Below, one piece after another: positions 1 through 8,606 of a DNA stretch of 46,330 bases (positions are counted from its first letter, which is position 1; the number at the start of each line of letters is the position of its first letter). The stretch is from Patescibacteria group bacterium. Lineage in GTDB: Bacteria > Patescibacteriota > Patescibacteriia > Veblenbacterales > UBA10138. The notes under the pieces are model-generated. The model searched no databases, was not told where the DNA came from, and saw only the letters and a program-made list of their open reading frames with translations. The stretch lies in assembly GCA_018817715.1 (NCBI GenBank), contig JAHITT010000002.1, positions 1 through 46,330 of the forward strand. Direction: 5' to 3'. Position numbers and translations under genes: made by a program.

Positions 1-1445
<1,445 letters not shown>

Positions 1446-1475
1446 CAAGAACGAGTAGATAAATTACTCTAAAAA

Positions 1476-1589
1476 ATGCTTAACAAAATACCAGAAGGCG
1501 CGCGTTTAATAATCGCCGTTTTCGTTATCACAGTTTTTATCGGTTTAATATTTTATTTTACGCCACCCGTTTTATCGGTTGGCTATTAA
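1476..1589 (+). CDS. possible 37-aa single-pass membrane peptide between 23S and 5S
   Basis: An ATG-initiated ORF of 37 codons ends in TAA inside the 23S-5S spacer. The product has a short polar start (MLNKIPEGAR), then about 18 hydrophobic residues (from LIIAVFVI to IFYF), then TPPVLSVGY, which fits one transmembrane helix. There is no Shine-Dalgarno site, and the start is about 30 nt after the 23S end. I do not recognise the protein. A chance ORF in an AT-rich spacer is a real alternative; the coherent hydrophobic stretch is the only positive evidence. Confidence 0.25.
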   Translation: MLNKIPEGARLIIAVFVITVFIGLIFYFTPPVLSVGY

Positions 1590-1625
1590 ATAAAAATTTC
1601 GATAGAAAATTTTGTGGGGTATAGA

Positions 1626-1745
1626 ATTCTCGTGCTTCAAGCCGAGGGGCCACACCTCTTCCCATCCCGAACAGAGCCGTTAAGCCCTTGAGCGCCGATG
1701 ATACTGGGACATTAGTCCTTGGGAAAGTAGGCCAGCGCGAGAGTC
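1626..1745 (+). rRNA. 5S ribosomal RNA
   Basis: The 5S core is recognisable from cccatcccgaacagagccgt (loop C) and gcgccgatgatactggg. Helix I is formed by ttctcgtgc (1627-1635) with gcgcgagag (1735-1743), giving about 118 nt. An additional outer stem, gtggggtat (about 1613-1621) with gtatcccac (about 1748-1756), flanks it and is probably the processing stem. Ends are accurate to within a few bases. Confidence 0.9.
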
Positions 1746-1781
1746 CTGTATCCCACTTTTTGTTTAATCAGATATTTATAA

Positions 1782-1820
1782 AACAAACCTTCCTAATTTT
1801 AATTATTGGGAAGGTTTGTT
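1782..1820 (+). terminator. terminator-like hairpin after the rRNA operon
   Basis: AACAAACCTTCC (1782-1793) pairs perfectly with GGAAGGTTTGTT (1809-1820), a 12-bp stem just past 5S. It is followed by T/G-rich sequence rather than a clean U-run, so intrinsic termination is likely but not certain. Confidence 0.55.
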
Positions 1821-1868
1821 GGTTTGGTGGTTTATTGTTATTATTTATAACGTGTTATTGAAATTTTT

Positions 1869-3368
1869 ATGAAAGTAATCGTTGTAAAAAATTATCAAGA
1901 AATGTCTAAAAAAGCCTTAGGTTTGGTTATGGCCCAATTATGGGAAAAACCAGATTCAGTTTTAGGTTTGGCAACAGGTAGTACGCCATTGGGGCTTTAT
2001 AAAAAATTAGTTCAAGCTTATCGGCTGGGTAATGCTGATTTTTCTAAAGTAGTCACTTTTAATCTAGATGAATATTATGGCTTAGGCCCCAATGATAAGC
2101 AGAGTTATCATTATTATATGTGGGCTAATTTTTTTAGCCAGATTAATATTAGACCGGAAAATATTCATATTCCAGATGGTTTAGCAAGCAATAAAGAAGT
2201 TAAAAAGTATGTTCGCAATTATGAAAAAGCTATTTTTGAAGCTGGTGGAATTGATTTACAAATTTTAGGCTTGGGACGTAACGGACATTTAGGTTTTAAT
2301 GAGCCGGGTAGTAATTTTTCCAGTCCAACTCGTTTAGTTAAATTGTCTGCTTCAACCCTTAAGGCTAATGCCAGATTTTTTTCTTCTATAAAACAGGTGC
2401 CTAAACAAGCCTTAACCATGGGTCTTGGTACTATAGCTAAGGCTAATAAGATTATATTGTTAGCTGTCGGTGCTGATAAGGCCGTGGCCGTAGCAGCAAC
2501 TGTGGAGGGTAGAGTTAGTAAAAAAGTTCCAGCCACAATTTTACAAAAATTAAACAATGTTACTTTTATAATAGATGAAGCGGCCGCCAGTAAATTAAAA
2601 AAGAATTATAAGTCGTCTTTGTCTTTAGTAGATAAGCGTTTTAATGTTTTAACCGAAGATAATTTACCAAAAGATAAAAAAATTATTGTTATTTCCCCAC
2701 ATCCGGACGATGCTTCTATTAGTTTAGGTGGTACGATTAGTGCTTTAGCTAAGTATAATAAAGTTTATACTTTTATAATGACAACTGGATATCGCTCTTT
2801 CATGAATGGTAAAGATAAATTAGAGAGAATTAAAATACGAGAGAAAGAAGTTAGGCGGGAAGGTAAAATATTAGGCGCCGAGCCGATTTTTCTTCATTTG
2901 AGTTGTTATGACGCCAAAGATATTAAACAGGCTATTAAGAACGATGTTAATAAAGTAAAACATTTATTTAATCAGATTAAGCCGGATATTATTTTTTTAC
3001 CACACAAGAAGGATGGTCACCCTACACATATTGCCAGCCGTAAAGTTACTTTATTGTCTTTACCAAAGGTTAGGCAACCCTATGGCCAAGAATTAGAATT
3101 ATGGCAGTTTGAAGGTCCGTGGGCTATTTTTAGCGAAGGGGATTTTGATACTATTTTTGCTTTTTCTAAAAAGGCTATGTTTAAAAAAATGCAGGCTATT
3201 AGAGCTCAAACTTCGCAGATTAGTCGAACCCGTTTTGATGTAGCTGCTGAATCTTTAGCCAGATTAAGAGCTGCTTTAATACCAGAACAAGCTTTGTTTG
3301 GTTTTGGCCAAAAGAAAAGTAAAAAATTGGGCGACTATTTTGAGCTTTTTAAAGTAACCAGGAAATAG
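1869..3368 (+). CDS. glucosamine-6-phosphate deaminase-like (NagB) / PIG-L (LmbE) deacetylase fusion
   Basis: This 499-aa protein joins two sugar-amine enzymes. Residues 1-255 are a NagB-type isomerase/deaminase domain: the phosphate loop ATGSTPLG (35-42), NLDEY (65-69, catalytic Asp67) and GLGRNGHLGFNEPG (134-147, His140 and Glu145). Asn replaces Asp in the GRNGH motif, as in Bacillus-type NagB. Residues about 270-495 are a PIG-L/LmbE deacetylase domain: PHPDD (277-281) and HPTH (384-387) supply the zinc ligands, although the usual Glu after HPDD is Ala282. NagB converts glucosamine-6-P to fructose-6-P and PIG-L enzymes remove N-acetyl groups, so both steps on a GlcNAc-type substrate are plausible (inference). 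NagB-LmbE fusions are also known from Bacteroidetes. A TrmB-like regulator follows. Confidence 0.88.
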   Translation: MKVIVVKNYQEMSKKALGLVMAQLWEKPDSVLGLATGSTPLGLYKKLVQAYRLGNADFSKVVTFNLDEYYGLGPNDKQSYHYYMWANFFSQINIRPENIHIPDGLASNKEVKKYVRNYEKAIFEAGGIDLQILGLGRNGHLGFNEPGSNFSSPTRLVKLSASTLKANARFFSSIKQVPKQALTMGLGTIAKANKIILLAVGADKAVAVAATVEGRVSKKVPATILQKLNNVTFIIDEAAASKLKKNYKSSLSLVDKRFNVLTEDNLPKDKKIIVISPHPDDASISLGGTISALAKYNKVYTFIMTTGYRSFMNGKDKLERIKIREKEVRREGKILGAEPIFLHLSCYDAKDIKQAIKNDVNKVKHLFNQIKPDIIFLPHKKDGHPTHIASRKVTLLSLPKVRQPYGQELELWQFEGPWAIFSEGDFDTIFAFSKKAMFKKMQAIRAQTSQISRTRFDVAAESLARLRAALIPEQALFGFGQKKSKKLGDYFELFKVTRK

Positions 3369-3393
3369 TTTTTAAAAAAGATTAAAAGTTTCT

Positions 3394-3422
3394 ATGTCAA
3401 AAAAAATTTGACATTTTTTTTA
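3394..3422 (+). terminator. intrinsic terminator after the NagB-PIG-L gene
   Basis: An inverted repeat, ATGTCAAA with TTTGACAT, is followed directly by a run of eight or nine T. It lies 26 nt after the stop codon. It contains a TTGACA, but no suitable -10 box at the right spacing, so I read it as a terminator. Confidence 0.6.
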
Positions 3423-3486
3423 TTTAAGGTAGGCTTATATTGGTTAATTTTGATAAGAATTGTAGAAAAAAATCGGACAAGATTTT

Positions 3487-4233
3487 ATGTCAAAAATAAG
3501 GGAAATATTAATAAAATTTGGTCTAGCAGATAAGGAAATAGCTGTTTACTTATCTTTGCTTAAATTAGGGCCTTCACCTGTTAGAAAGGTGGCCTTGGAG
3601 GCTGGGGTTAACAGGGGTACGACTTATGATATTTTAAAAAGCCTGCAAGAACAGGGTTTAGTTAGTTATTTTCACGAAGAAAAACGGCAGTACTTTATTG
3701 CTGAAGACCCTAAGGCGTTAGTTGATTGTTTAGACAACAAAAAAATAAAAATGGATAATTTGCGAACGGATTTAGTGGCTTTGTTACCCGAGCTTAAATC
3801 TATTCAGTATGTTATGGAGGAAAGGCCAGTGGTTAAATTTTACGAAGGCAGTCAAGGAGTTAGAACTATTTTACAGGATGTTTTGGATGTTATGTCTACT
3901 AGCCAAATAGCAGAGTATTATGTTTTTTCTTCGGCTGATGTTAAAAAGTATATTTATCAAGCTTACCCCACTTTTACCGAAGAAAGAATTCATTTAGGTA
4001 TTAAAGTGCAGGCAATTTCTTTAGGTTCAGGGGGTGAAGAAACAGAATTATCTAAACGTAAATGGTTGCCTACTAACAATAGCGCGCCGACTTACACTTT
4101 AATTTATGCCGGCAAGGTAGCGATGATTTCCATTAATAACGAAAAAAAACAGCCGCACGGCGTTATTATAGAAGACAAAAGTTTGTATCAAACACAGCAA
4201 ATGATTTTTGATAGTTTGTGGAATAAAATTTAA
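3487..4233 (+). CDS. TrmB-family transcriptional regulator
   Basis: This 248-aa protein has an N-terminal winged helix typical of TrmB regulators: LIKFGLADKEIAVYLSLLKLG (about 8-28), then an HTH with VNRGTTYDILKSLQEQGLVSY (about 43-63) and a wing ending in YFIAEDP. A short coiled segment (about 80-100) is followed by the TrmB C-terminal effector region (KFYEGSQGVRTILQDVLDVM). TrmB-like proteins are sugar-responsive regulators, mostly archaeal but also bacterial. Its position after the NagB-PIG-L gene suggests it controls amino-sugar genes, which is inference. A 10-bp inverted repeat lies just downstream (4243-4284). Confidence 0.85.
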   Translation: MSKIREILIKFGLADKEIAVYLSLLKLGPSPVRKVALEAGVNRGTTYDILKSLQEQGLVSYFHEEKRQYFIAEDPKALVDCLDNKKIKMDNLRTDLVALLPELKSIQYVMEERPVVKFYEGSQGVRTILQDVLDVMSTSQIAEYYVFSSADVKKYIYQAYPTFTEERIHLGIKVQAISLGSGGEETELSKRKWLPTNNSAPTYTLIYAGKVAMISINNEKKQPHGVIIEDKSLYQTQQMIFDSLWNKI

Positions 4234-4242
4234 GAACAGTTG

Positions 4243-4284
4243 TTTTGTTAGGTTAGAATTTTAAAGAATTTTGTCCTAACAAAA
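4243..4284. repeat. 10-bp inverted repeat between the TrmB-like gene and the kinase-like gene
   Basis: TTTTGTTAGG (4243-4252) and CCTAACAAAA (4275-4284) are exact reverse complements separated by 22 AT-rich bases. It could be a weak terminator for the regulator gene or an operator. No T-run follows, which weakens the terminator reading. Confidence 0.5.
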
Positions 4285-4321
4285 TAAATCATAAAAAGGT
4301 TCTTTAAAAAACGAGGTAAGT

Positions 4322-5299
4322 ATGGATTCGCAAAAAGAAAGGGTAATTTTAACCCCAGGTTTTCATGTTCTTGAACCACTTTTGACGACTGATGAATTTG
4401 GTCGTCAGATAGTTGTGAAGACTATTGGTCAAGCAGATAAGGACATTCTTAACAAAGAAATGGCCGAACAATTAGTTAAGGATATTAAGTATTATCACAG
4501 TATTTTAAAAAATAATGGAGTAGCTGTTCCAGAGCAAATATCTGTTGAAATGATTAATCATGACAATGGACGTTGGGGAATAGTTGAAAAATCGTTGTTT
4601 AGTGGTATAGATTTAGAGAAATTATTACTTAAAGGTACTGAGAATGATTGTGTTAGATTGGTTAAGGGAATATTAATGAATTTGAATAAAATATTTCTAT
4701 TGAGAAATTTAGATAGTTATGATATTGAAGTAACAGTTGATCCTAAACCCGCTAATTGGGTCTGTGATTTTTCTGGAGTAGTTTATTATGTCGATTTAAT
4801 TCCTCCAAGATTTAGAAATGGACGAGGTGAAATTTTATTAGAATTTCCCAGAGCAACTCCATTGGCAGAGGATGATTGGAAGTTCTTATATCGCCGGTAT
4901 TTTGACAGGAGAGGAATAATTCACATACTATTTGTTCAACTTTGTCGATTAAGGCCGGAGCTAAGACCTATTTTCAGTAATTTAATAATCGATTTTTTGA
5001 CAGATCTAGAAGATGTTTTAGTTTTAGAATTTTTTAATTCCTTACCAGCCCAAAGATTGGCCGTCATTATAGAGAGTGGTATTTCACCAGGTGAAGCGAT
5101 TAACGAAATAATTGATACCATTGGTTTGGAATCAGCTGATAATATTCGCGACATCGCTTTGCAATTGCTTCAAAAAAAATCAACTTTTTTGGCTGAAATA
5201 TTTAATTTATCACATGTTGATATGTCCGGCAGGCTTCATTCGGAAAATGTTGAAAAATTAAAAAAACTGTTGGTCAAATTGGCTAACGGGAATCATTAA
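4322..5299 (+). CDS. uncharacterised protein with a kinase-like phosphotransferase core
   Basis: This 325-aa protein is not one I can name. Several elements match a protein-kinase/aminoglycoside-phosphotransferase fold: an N-lobe strand with Lys (QIVVKTIGQ, about 29-37), a hinge-like IVEKSLFSGIDLEKLL (about 87-102), a catalytic-loop-like VDPKPANWVCDF (about 139-150) with D, K and N in kinase spacing, and YYVDLIPPRF (about 155-164) where DFG would be. The C-terminal 110 residues are helical with no recognised motif. No signal peptide or TM segment is seen. A GAGGT Shine-Dalgarno site precedes the ATG. It stands alone, ending in a terminator shared with the convergent PHP gene. A second kinase-like gene lies at 28390. 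Confidence 0.6.
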   Translation: MDSQKERVILTPGFHVLEPLLTTDEFGRQIVVKTIGQADKDILNKEMAEQLVKDIKYYHSILKNNGVAVPEQISVEMINHDNGRWGIVEKSLFSGIDLEKLLLKGTENDCVRLVKGILMNLNKIFLLRNLDSYDIEVTVDPKPANWVCDFSGVVYYVDLIPPRFRNGRGEILLEFPRATPLAEDDWKFLYRRYFDRRGIIHILFVQLCRLRPELRPIFSNLIIDFLTDLEDVLVLEFFNSLPAQRLAVIIESGISPGEAINEIIDTIGLESADNIRDIALQLLQKKSTFLAEIFNLSHVDMSGRLHSENVEKLKKLLVKLANGNH

Positions 5300-5303
5300 A
5301 ATA

Positions 5304-5341
5304 AAAACGGGTGATTATATAATTAATTGCCCGTTCTTTTT
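5304..5341. terminator. bidirectional terminator between convergent genes
   Basis: AACGGG (5306-5311) pairs with CCCGTT (5330-5335), flanked by A-rich sequence on the left and CTTTTTATT on the right. It lies between the kinase-like gene (plus) and the PHP gene (minus) and overlaps the last codons of the latter. Confidence 0.6.
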
Positions 5342-6207
5342 ATTAGCTCTTTTTTGAATAAGACCCATTCTTTGTTAGTTAAACCTTTCATACCAAGATA
5401 TCTTTCTGGATGATGGAACGGCCCATGCCAGTCAGAGCTGCCAATACCTAATAAATTATTCTTAATTATTATTTTTTTATATAAACGTTCTTGTTCTGTA
5501 GTATGGTTAGGGTGCCGGAATTCTATGCCGTCTATACCTGCTTTAATTAGTTCCTTAGTCAATTTATTAATTATTTTTATAGTTTCTTTCTTACTTAATT
5601 TTGATCTGTTAATTAATTCTCCGGGATGAGCAAATATAGCAACAGCATTACTGTCTTTAATCCTTTTAATTAATCCTATTGGATTTTTTGCCCAACTGCC
5701 GTAGGGTACATGATATTTACCCTTAGTGTTCAGAAGTTTTCCTATTTCCCCAGGTTGGATCCCACTTATTTGAGCAGTTTTTTTTTGTATATGATATTTA
5801 GTAACGCAGGTACCCGCTGGTCTTTCTTTTAGAAGTTCTTGAAAATTTAATTTTAGACCTAATTTTTTTTCTAGTATTTTGGTTATTTTCTTTGATCTTT
5901 CATTATAACCTGTAATTATAGGTTTAAGTATCTTATTAATTTTTTTTATATCAAAGGCTATTGAATAGGCTAATATATGTACTTCAATACCTTTATATTT
6001 AGTGGATATTTCTACACCTTGTATTGTTTCTATAGAGTTGTTATCTGCTGCTTGTTTAAATTCTGAATAACCGGACAAGGTATTATGATCGGTTAATATT
6101 AAACCTTTTAATTTATTTTTTTGGGCCTTAATTATTATTTCTGACGGAGAGCAGTCTCCATCAGAGAGGGTTGAATGACATTGAAAATCATAGTTGTAGT
6201 CGGCCAT
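5323..6207 (-). CDS. PHP-domain metal-dependent phosphoesterase
   Basis: This 294-aa protein is a stand-alone PHP domain of the family that includes nucleoside bisphosphate phosphatases and RNase AM. Motifs in order: CHSTLSDG (about 10-17), LTDHNT (about 38-43), GVEIS (about 64-68), IFAHPGE (about 191-197) and GIGSSDWHGP (about 256-265). The first metal motif reads D-F-Q-C-H instead of the usual D-L-H-x-H, so Gln replaces the first His ligand; activity may differ from the classical trinuclear site. It is divergent from endoQ, another PHP enzyme, with 40 bp between the start codons. The exact substrate cannot be told from sequence. Confidence 0.8.
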   Translation of the reverse strand: MADYNYDFQCHSTLSDGDCSPSEIIIKAQKNKLKGLILTDHNTLSGYSEFKQAADNNSIETIQGVEISTKYKGIEVHILAYSIAFDIKKINKILKPIITGYNERSKKITKILEKKLGLKLNFQELLKERPAGTCVTKYHIQKKTAQISGIQPGEIGKLLNTKGKYHVPYGSWAKNPIGLIKRIKDSNAVAIFAHPGELINRSKLSKKETIKIINKLTKELIKAGIDGIEFRHPNHTTEQERLYKKIIIKNNLLGIGSSDWHGPFHHPERYLGMKGLTNKEWVLFKKELIKRTGN

Positions 6208-6247
6208 GGATTTTATGTTACACTGTTAATAAGTACTAGGCAATATT

Positions 6248-7552
6248 ATGAAAATTTACGCTGATTTACATATTCATTCCAAATACTCTCGGGCTTGTTC
6301 TAAAGAGCTTACACCCGAGAACATAGATTTATGGTGTCGGATTAAAGGTTTGGGGCTCGTGGCTACTGGCGATTTTACTCATCCTAAATGGTTTAGCGAA
6401 CTTAAGGAAAAGTTGGAACCAGCTGAGGAGGGTTTGTATAAACTTAAATCTAGTTATCAAAAAACCGAGCCATTATTTAAAGAAAAACAAATTCAACCAG
6501 TCAGATTTATGGTGGGTACGGAATTGTCTTGTATTTATAAACATAATGACAAGGTGCGCCGGGTACATCATTGTGTATTTACACCAAGTTTAGAAATTGC
6601 CAGTCAAATAAGCCAAGCTTTGGTAGACAGGGGTTGTAATATAAAGTCTGACGGCCGGCCGATTTTGGGTTTAGCCAGTAAAGAGCTGTTAAAAATTATT
6701 TTAGATATAGATAAACGTAATGTTTTAGTGCCGGCACATATTTGGACACCTTGGTTTGCTGTGTTTGGTTCTAAATCTGGTTATGATAGTTTAGAAGAAT
6801 GTTTTGAAGAATTAGCTGACAAGATATTTGCCGTGGAAACCGGGTTATCATCCGATCCTAAAATGAATTGGCGGGTGCCTAAATTAGACAAAGTAGCACT
6901 TATTTCCAATTCGGATGCGCATTCTTTGCCAAACTTAGGTCGGGAGGCCAATGTTTTTTCTGGAAATAGTTTATCCTACGATAATATTTGGCAAGCAGTT
7001 AAAGAAGTGGCTGTCAAAAATAAAACAGCCAGTTTAGTTTTGGAAAAAACCATAGAATTTTTTCCGGATGAAGGTCGGTATCATTTTGATGGGCATAAAG
7101 ACTGTCAAATATGTTTATCACCCCAGGAAACAAAAAAACAGCAAGGTCTTTGCCCTAAATGTTTAAGACCTTTGACCATTGGCGTGCTAAATAGAGTAGA
7201 GGAGCTGGCTAGTCGTCCAGAGGGTTATCAAACTAATCAACGCTTACCTTATATAAGTTTAGTGGAGTTGGATAAATTAATAGCTGAAGTTTTGGGGGTT
7301 AAGGGTCGACAAAGCAAGAAAGTTGGGGAAATTTATTGGCCTTTAGTGTCGGCTTTTGGCAGTGAGTTAGCTGTTTTATTAAGCAGTTCTGTAGGCGATT
7401 TAAAAAAGATAGCGGGGCCTAATTTAGCTAAGGGGATACAAAATTTACGACAAGGTCGAGTTAGTTTAAGCCCGGGCTATGATGGTGAATATGGTCAGGT
7501 AAGGGTGTTAAGCCAAGCAAAAAAACTTATTAATCAAACCAGTTTGTTTTGA
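6248..7552 (+). CDS. endonuclease Q (PHP-family, deaminated-base DNA repair)
   Basis: This 434-aa protein matches endonuclease Q in length and layout. The N-terminal PHP domain has DLHIHSKYSRA (about 6-16), TGDFTHP (about 40-46), MVGTELSCIY (about 89-98), PAHIWTPWFAVFGS (about 161-174) and SNSDAHS (about 220-226). A C-terminal zinc-binding region has CQIC and CPKC (about 285-308). EndoQ nicks DNA 5' of uracil, hypoxanthine and similar lesions. It is best known in Thermococcales and some methanogens, with scattered bacterial homologues. The gene ends in TGA, followed by a terminator, and is monocistronic as far as can be seen. Confidence 0.85.
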   Translation: MKIYADLHIHSKYSRACSKELTPENIDLWCRIKGLGLVATGDFTHPKWFSELKEKLEPAEEGLYKLKSSYQKTEPLFKEKQIQPVRFMVGTELSCIYKHNDKVRRVHHCVFTPSLEIASQISQALVDRGCNIKSDGRPILGLASKELLKIILDIDKRNVLVPAHIWTPWFAVFGSKSGYDSLEECFEELADKIFAVETGLSSDPKMNWRVPKLDKVALISNSDAHSLPNLGREANVFSGNSLSYDNIWQAVKEVAVKNKTASLVLEKTIEFFPDEGRYHFDGHKDCQICLSPQETKKQQGLCPKCLRPLTIGVLNRVEELASRPEGYQTNQRLPYISLVELDKLIAEVLGVKGRQSKKVGEIYWPLVSAFGSELAVLLSSSVGDLKKIAGPNLAKGIQNLRQGRVSLSPGYDGEYGQVRVLSQAKKLINQTSLF

Positions 7553-7579
7553 GTTTTTTTGTTTAAATTTTTTAAAAGC

Positions 7580-7618
7580 AAAAACCCTGCCCTTTATAAA
7601 AAAGTTGGCAGGATTTTT
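7580..7618. terminator. bidirectional terminator between endoQ and the H1-like gene
   Basis: AAAAACCCTGCC pairs with GGCAGGATTTTT with one mismatch. It is A-rich on the left and T-rich on the right, so it can serve both convergent genes. Confidence 0.65.
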
Positions 7619-7646
7619 GTTGTGTTAGAAAACTTTAGAGAAAGAA

Positions 7647-7781
7647 TTACTTCTTACCCTTTTTAGCCTTCTTGGTGGTCTTCTTGGCCTTCTTAGCTAC
7701 CTTCTTGGTCTTTTTTACAACCTTCTTAGCCACCTTCTTTGTTTTCTTGACAGCCTTCTTGGCTTTTTTCTTCATAGCCAT
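7647..7781 (-). CDS. lysine-rich histone H1/Hc1-like peptide (44 aa)
   Basis: Reading the minus strand from the ATG at 7781 gives a 44-residue protein made almost wholly of Lys, Ala, Val and Thr, in repeats of the type AKKA, VKKT and AKKV, ending GKK. There are no acidic or aromatic residues. This composition matches C-terminal tails of histone H1 and the chlamydial Hc1/Hc2 proteins, which bind and condense DNA or RNA non-specifically. The Shine-Dalgarno GGAGGTGA (about 7787-7794), 5 nt before the ATG, is the strongest in the window and implies high expression. A second ATG two codons in is possible. Some ribosomal proteins have similar tails, but nothing else is attached here. Confidence 0.75.
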   Translation of the reverse strand: MAMKKKAKKAVKKTKKVAKKVVKKTKKVAKKAKKTTKKAKKGKK

Positions 7782-8010
7782 TTGTATCACCTCCTCCCTT
7801 TATTAGAGGTAAGTTAGTCTACTTCTAGTATATATTATTTTTGTTTTTGATAATAGTCTAACTTTTTAATTACTAGAAGAAAAGTTTTTCAACTGATTAT
7901 ATTATAAGAATTATTTTCTAAAGCCGCAAGGGGTAGTTGGTTTTTAAGTTTTTAATTTCTATTTTTATAAAAATAAAACCCCATCGGTTAAGAATGGAGA
8001 ATTTTATAAA

Positions 8011-8060
8011 TGGTGGAGATGAGAGGATTCGAACCCCTGACCCCCGCCTGCCATAGCCTT
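8011..8060 (-). pseudogene. 3' half of an interrupted tRNA-Ala (probably GGC)
   Basis: Minus-strand sequence holds a complete T-arm (agggg, ttcgaat, cctct; 8038-8022), the acceptor strand catctcc (8021-8015), discriminator A and encoded CCA (8013-8011). It also contains TGGCA, which would fit a GGC anticodon. The matching acceptor strand GGGGATG lies at 8226-8220, 160 nt away, and pairs with it with G3.U70, the alanine identity element. Between the halves lie a repeat element and a complete tRNA-Ala(TGC). Either the gene is broken or the precursor is processed in an unknown way. Confidence 0.6.
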
Positions 8061-8131
8061 TGGACCTAGGGAGAATCGAACTCCCACCTGTCGGATGCAA
8101 ACCGACTGCACTACCATTATGCTATAGGCCC
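8061..8131 (-). tRNA. tRNA-Ala (TGC)
   Basis: A full cloverleaf is readable on the minus strand: acceptor gggccta/taggtcc with G3.U70, the tRNA-Ala identity pair; D-arm gcat...gtgc; anticodon stem gtcgg/ccgac with loop tttgcat (anticodon TGC); T-arm gggag-ttcgatt-ctccc. CCA is not encoded, unlike the other tRNAs here. It lies inside the fragments of another tRNA-Ala. Confidence 0.92.
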
Positions 8132-8150
8132 ATAGGTCATGGCGGGCAGG

Positions 8151-8226
8151 TCTAGCCTCAGCCAGAGGCTGATCTCGGCCAAAGGCTGACCAGCCTCTGG
8201 CTGGCGGAAACTTAAGCTACATCCCC
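8151..8226 (-). repeat. D-arm-flanked hairpin repeat, copy A
   Basis: On the minus strand the unit starts with a tRNA 5' end (GGGGATGTAGCT, 8226-8215), continues TTCCGCC, a duplicated inner hairpin (AGCCAGAGGCTGG), then ATCAGCCTCTGGCTGA, and ends GGCTAGA (8157-8151), which resembles the 3' side of a D-arm. It shares TTCCGYC and ATCAGCCTCTGGCTGA with copies at 15939 and 16631. It is about 20 nt upstream of tRNA-Ala(TGC) and is longer than the other copies because of the extra hairpin. Confidence 0.7.
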
Positions 8227-8242
8227 TAAGGTTTTTGATTTA

Positions 8243-8491
8243 TTATTTTAAGCTACCGAATAAAGGAGAGAGTAAGCCTAATAGTAAAGGTTCAAATAAT
8301 CCGGTGATAGTGGCAAAACCTATAATAATCAAGATAAAGCCGATTAATTTGTAAAATAATCTAGAGCCACCATCGCTACCTAAATGCTGTTCAGCCCAGG
8401 CTACTCCACCGAAGTTTCTAATAAGCCATTCGGTTCCCCAAATTAAACCAGCGCCAAGGGCAGTTATTATAGAACCAATAATAATAGGCAT
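8243..8491 (-). CDS. small membrane protein (82 aa)
   Basis: Starting from MPIIIGSIITALGAGL, the product is 82 aa with two hydrophobic helices (about 2-24 and 47-78) separated by a hydrophilic loop containing HLGSDGGSR. The frame stays open further upstream through the tRNA-Val gene, but that extension translates tRNA sequence and is not credible, so I use the ATG at 8491, 17 nt past the tRNA 3' end. No Shine-Dalgarno is evident. I do not recognise the family. It sits between tRNA-Val(TAC) and the repeat/tRNA-Ala block and may share the tRNA transcript. Confidence 0.6.
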   Translation of the reverse strand: MPIIIGSIITALGAGLIWGTEWLIRNFGGVAWAEQHLGSDGGSRLFYKLIGFILIIIGFATITGLFEPLLLGLLSPLFGSLK

Positions 8492-8507
8492 AGAATATTT
8501 GAGAAAA

Positions 8508-8584
<77 letters not shown>

Positions 8585-8606
8585 TGAATTATTAAACAAG
8601 AACCTT

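Noticed and set aside
3408-3441. TTGACA followed by TATATT as a promoter for the TrmB-like gene
   Set aside because: The spacing is 22 nt and the TTGACA is one arm of a terminator hairpin.
7827-7853. Promoter for the H1-like gene (TTATCA, TATACT on the minus strand)
   Set aside because: The spacer is only 15 nt and the -35 is weak, so it is not listed as a feature.
7918-8100. A 60-codon minus-strand ORF
   Set aside because: It reads through the tRNA-Ala fragment and the tRNA-Ala(TGC) T-arm; no protein features.
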